The notes beneath the pieces were generated by a model that had not been told where the DNA came from, made no database searches, and was given only the letters and a program-made list of their open reading frames with translations. Below are positions 62,976 through 64,000 of a DNA stretch of 64,000 bases, one piece after another. Origin of the DNA: Echinarachnius parma (lineage: Eukaryota; Echinodermata; Echinoidea; Clypeasteroida; Echinarachniidae); assembly GCA_037951105.1 (NCBI GenBank), contig JBAMJV010003339.1, positions 49,035 through 113,034 on the forward strand, in the 5' to 3' direction. The position numbers were made by a program, and so were the translations under genes. Position 1 is the stretch's first letter. Each line of letters starts with the position of its first letter.

Positions 62976-64000
62976 TGATGTGTAGTGGGAGTGTATTCAT
63001 GTGCTGTGGTTAAACAGTCTATCTGCACAAAAATCTCATTTATTTTATAATTAAAACCCCAAATAAGCACAAAATTCTTCAGTTATCAGTGTTTAATATG
63101 CTTCTTCTTGTCCCATTGCTAAAAATGGATTATACCCATCTCCTAAAAAAGCTCAAACCTCTAAACTTCAAAGTAATTTTTCTCAGAACAGCGATTTTCG
63201 AGATAGACCGTTTTACCATCTGACGGCCGAAATATAGTTCATATGAATCTCTCATAAGCATTTTAATCCAGCTATGTTGCTATCACACTTCGCAAGGTCC
63301 AAGTTAGTCAGAAATAACTTCATCTTGATGGACTGACTGTGAATGGAGCCAGACGCACAACCCTCGACCATGTCGACGCAGGTATTATCTTCGGTCCTGG
63401 TCCAGATCCCAGTGTAGTGTACTTGCATAGGCTTTTGTTGTTACATCAAATATATTGATATGAGTTACAGAGTTATCTCATTCGCTTGAGAGGAAGTCCG
63501 GTCTTTCACTACATTCTCATCAAAAAAACACTTATTACTATAGTAGCGAATCTCTTGATAAATCAACCTTGCTAATATCAAAATCATATCGGTCCTAGTG
63601 TGTACTTGTATCTGATTTTATAAGTTACCAAGGGCTACTATAATTCGCCGTGAAGTAATTCCTGTCTTTCGGTACATGTTTAACAAGTATAGTTATTGTA
63701 CAGATGGTTCCGGAATCCTTAGTACCAGAGTGAATCCGTATAATATGTTTGATAACCGATACCGTCCGTAGAAGTTGATGAACTATCTGACAGCTTTTCT
63801 TTCCAGTGCCTGTGCGTGCTTCTAACAAAAATAGTTCACAATTGCCTCAACATTTCTCCAGATAACGTCCATATTTTGTTATAATCGATCCACTGTGAAA
63901 TAAGTAAAGATTCCCCAAAAGTTGCAAATAAAATCGATTTGCAAAATTTGCTCAAGATCTTTTTGAAAGTACAACGTAAAACCCGGGGGTGAAACCCACC

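Larger units (their letters stand above)
59515..63230. mobile_element. 3.7-kb TIR element with GGTCTATCT subterminal repeats
   Basis: The ends GCCGTCAGATGGTAAAACGG are inverse copies for about 32 bp. AATAT occurs on both sides (59510-59514, 63231-63235). Copy A of the duplication reads 'aaagcagaatagttcatatg' at 49356, so this is a proven insertion. The word GGTAAAAyGGTCTAtCT is repeated at 59700-59990 and 62830-62970. The element contains nested MITEs, a (GAT)n tract and a fragment resembling a tyrosine recombinase N-terminus. None of these shows which enzyme moved it. Confidence 0.88.
58855..64000 (+). repeat. Segmental duplication, copy B (continues past the window)
   Basis: It aligns with 45440-50113. 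It carries its own 3.7-kb insertion (59515-63230) and about 100 extra bp near 59040-59160. The alignment is still running at the right edge ('gggggtgaaacccacc'). Confidence 0.88.

Overview
This is a eukaryotic, almost entirely repetitive stretch of DNA with no convincing single-copy host gene. It is AT-rich and full of microsatellites, long poly-G/poly-C runs, LINE fragments, a Ty3/gypsy remnant and many non-autonomous DNA transposons, often nested. I see no operons, rRNA or CRISPR. The repeat mix (pogo-like 'cagtcaaacctgt' units, Tx1/L1-like and CR1/L2-like LINEs, mariner- and hAT-type MITEs, short TTAGGG-type telomere-like runs) suggests a marine invertebrate. An echinoderm, hemichordate or similar deuterostome is my best guess, and it is an inference only.

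Layout. 1-4.3 kb: an open CR1/Jockey-type reverse transcriptase (minus) abutting a 5'-3' decayed Tx1/L1-like LINE (minus). 4.3-9.6 kb: AT-rich DNA, a duplicated block with hAT-like hairpins, a mariner-type MITE and a LINE C-terminal fragment. 9.6-13.8 kb: a TCGTC-motif block, a 1-kb polypyrimidine tract and several inverted-repeat elements. 13.8-26.3 kb: two hAT elements in opposite orientation with intact 8-bp target duplications, nested L2-like LINEs, a MITE carrying telomere-like repeats, and other TIR elements. 26.3-33.6 kb: nested palindromic elements, then a 4-kb TIR element built of CCAACGTTGG palindromes and a 60-bp satellite, interrupted by a gypsy remnant. 33.6-39.6 kb: hairpin elements, a 672-bp GC-rich palindrome and a second TCGTC block whose terminus is the exact inverse of the one at 9.6 kb. 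39.6-43.2 kb: a second Tx1-like LINE with three inserted elements. 43.2-64 kb: an old segmental duplication (45.44-50.11 and 58.86-64.0 kb) whose copies act as empty sites for each other's insertions, plus a 2.3-kb long-TIR element, a 75-bp minisatellite and a decayed LINE. A short minus-strand frame at 62.2 kb resembles the N-terminus of Crypton-type tyrosine recombinases.

The recurring theme is unrelated TIR elements (CCAACGTTGG, CACAATGTG, TTCGTCA, GGTCTATCT, TTCGGnnnC, TCGTCCGGACGA) whose bodies or ends are packed with one short, often palindromic, motif. Several insertions can be proven from the window alone by comparing filled with empty paralogous sites. No element carries a recognisable complete transposase; the only open enzyme frames are the reverse transcriptases at 1-1112 and 1741-3222.
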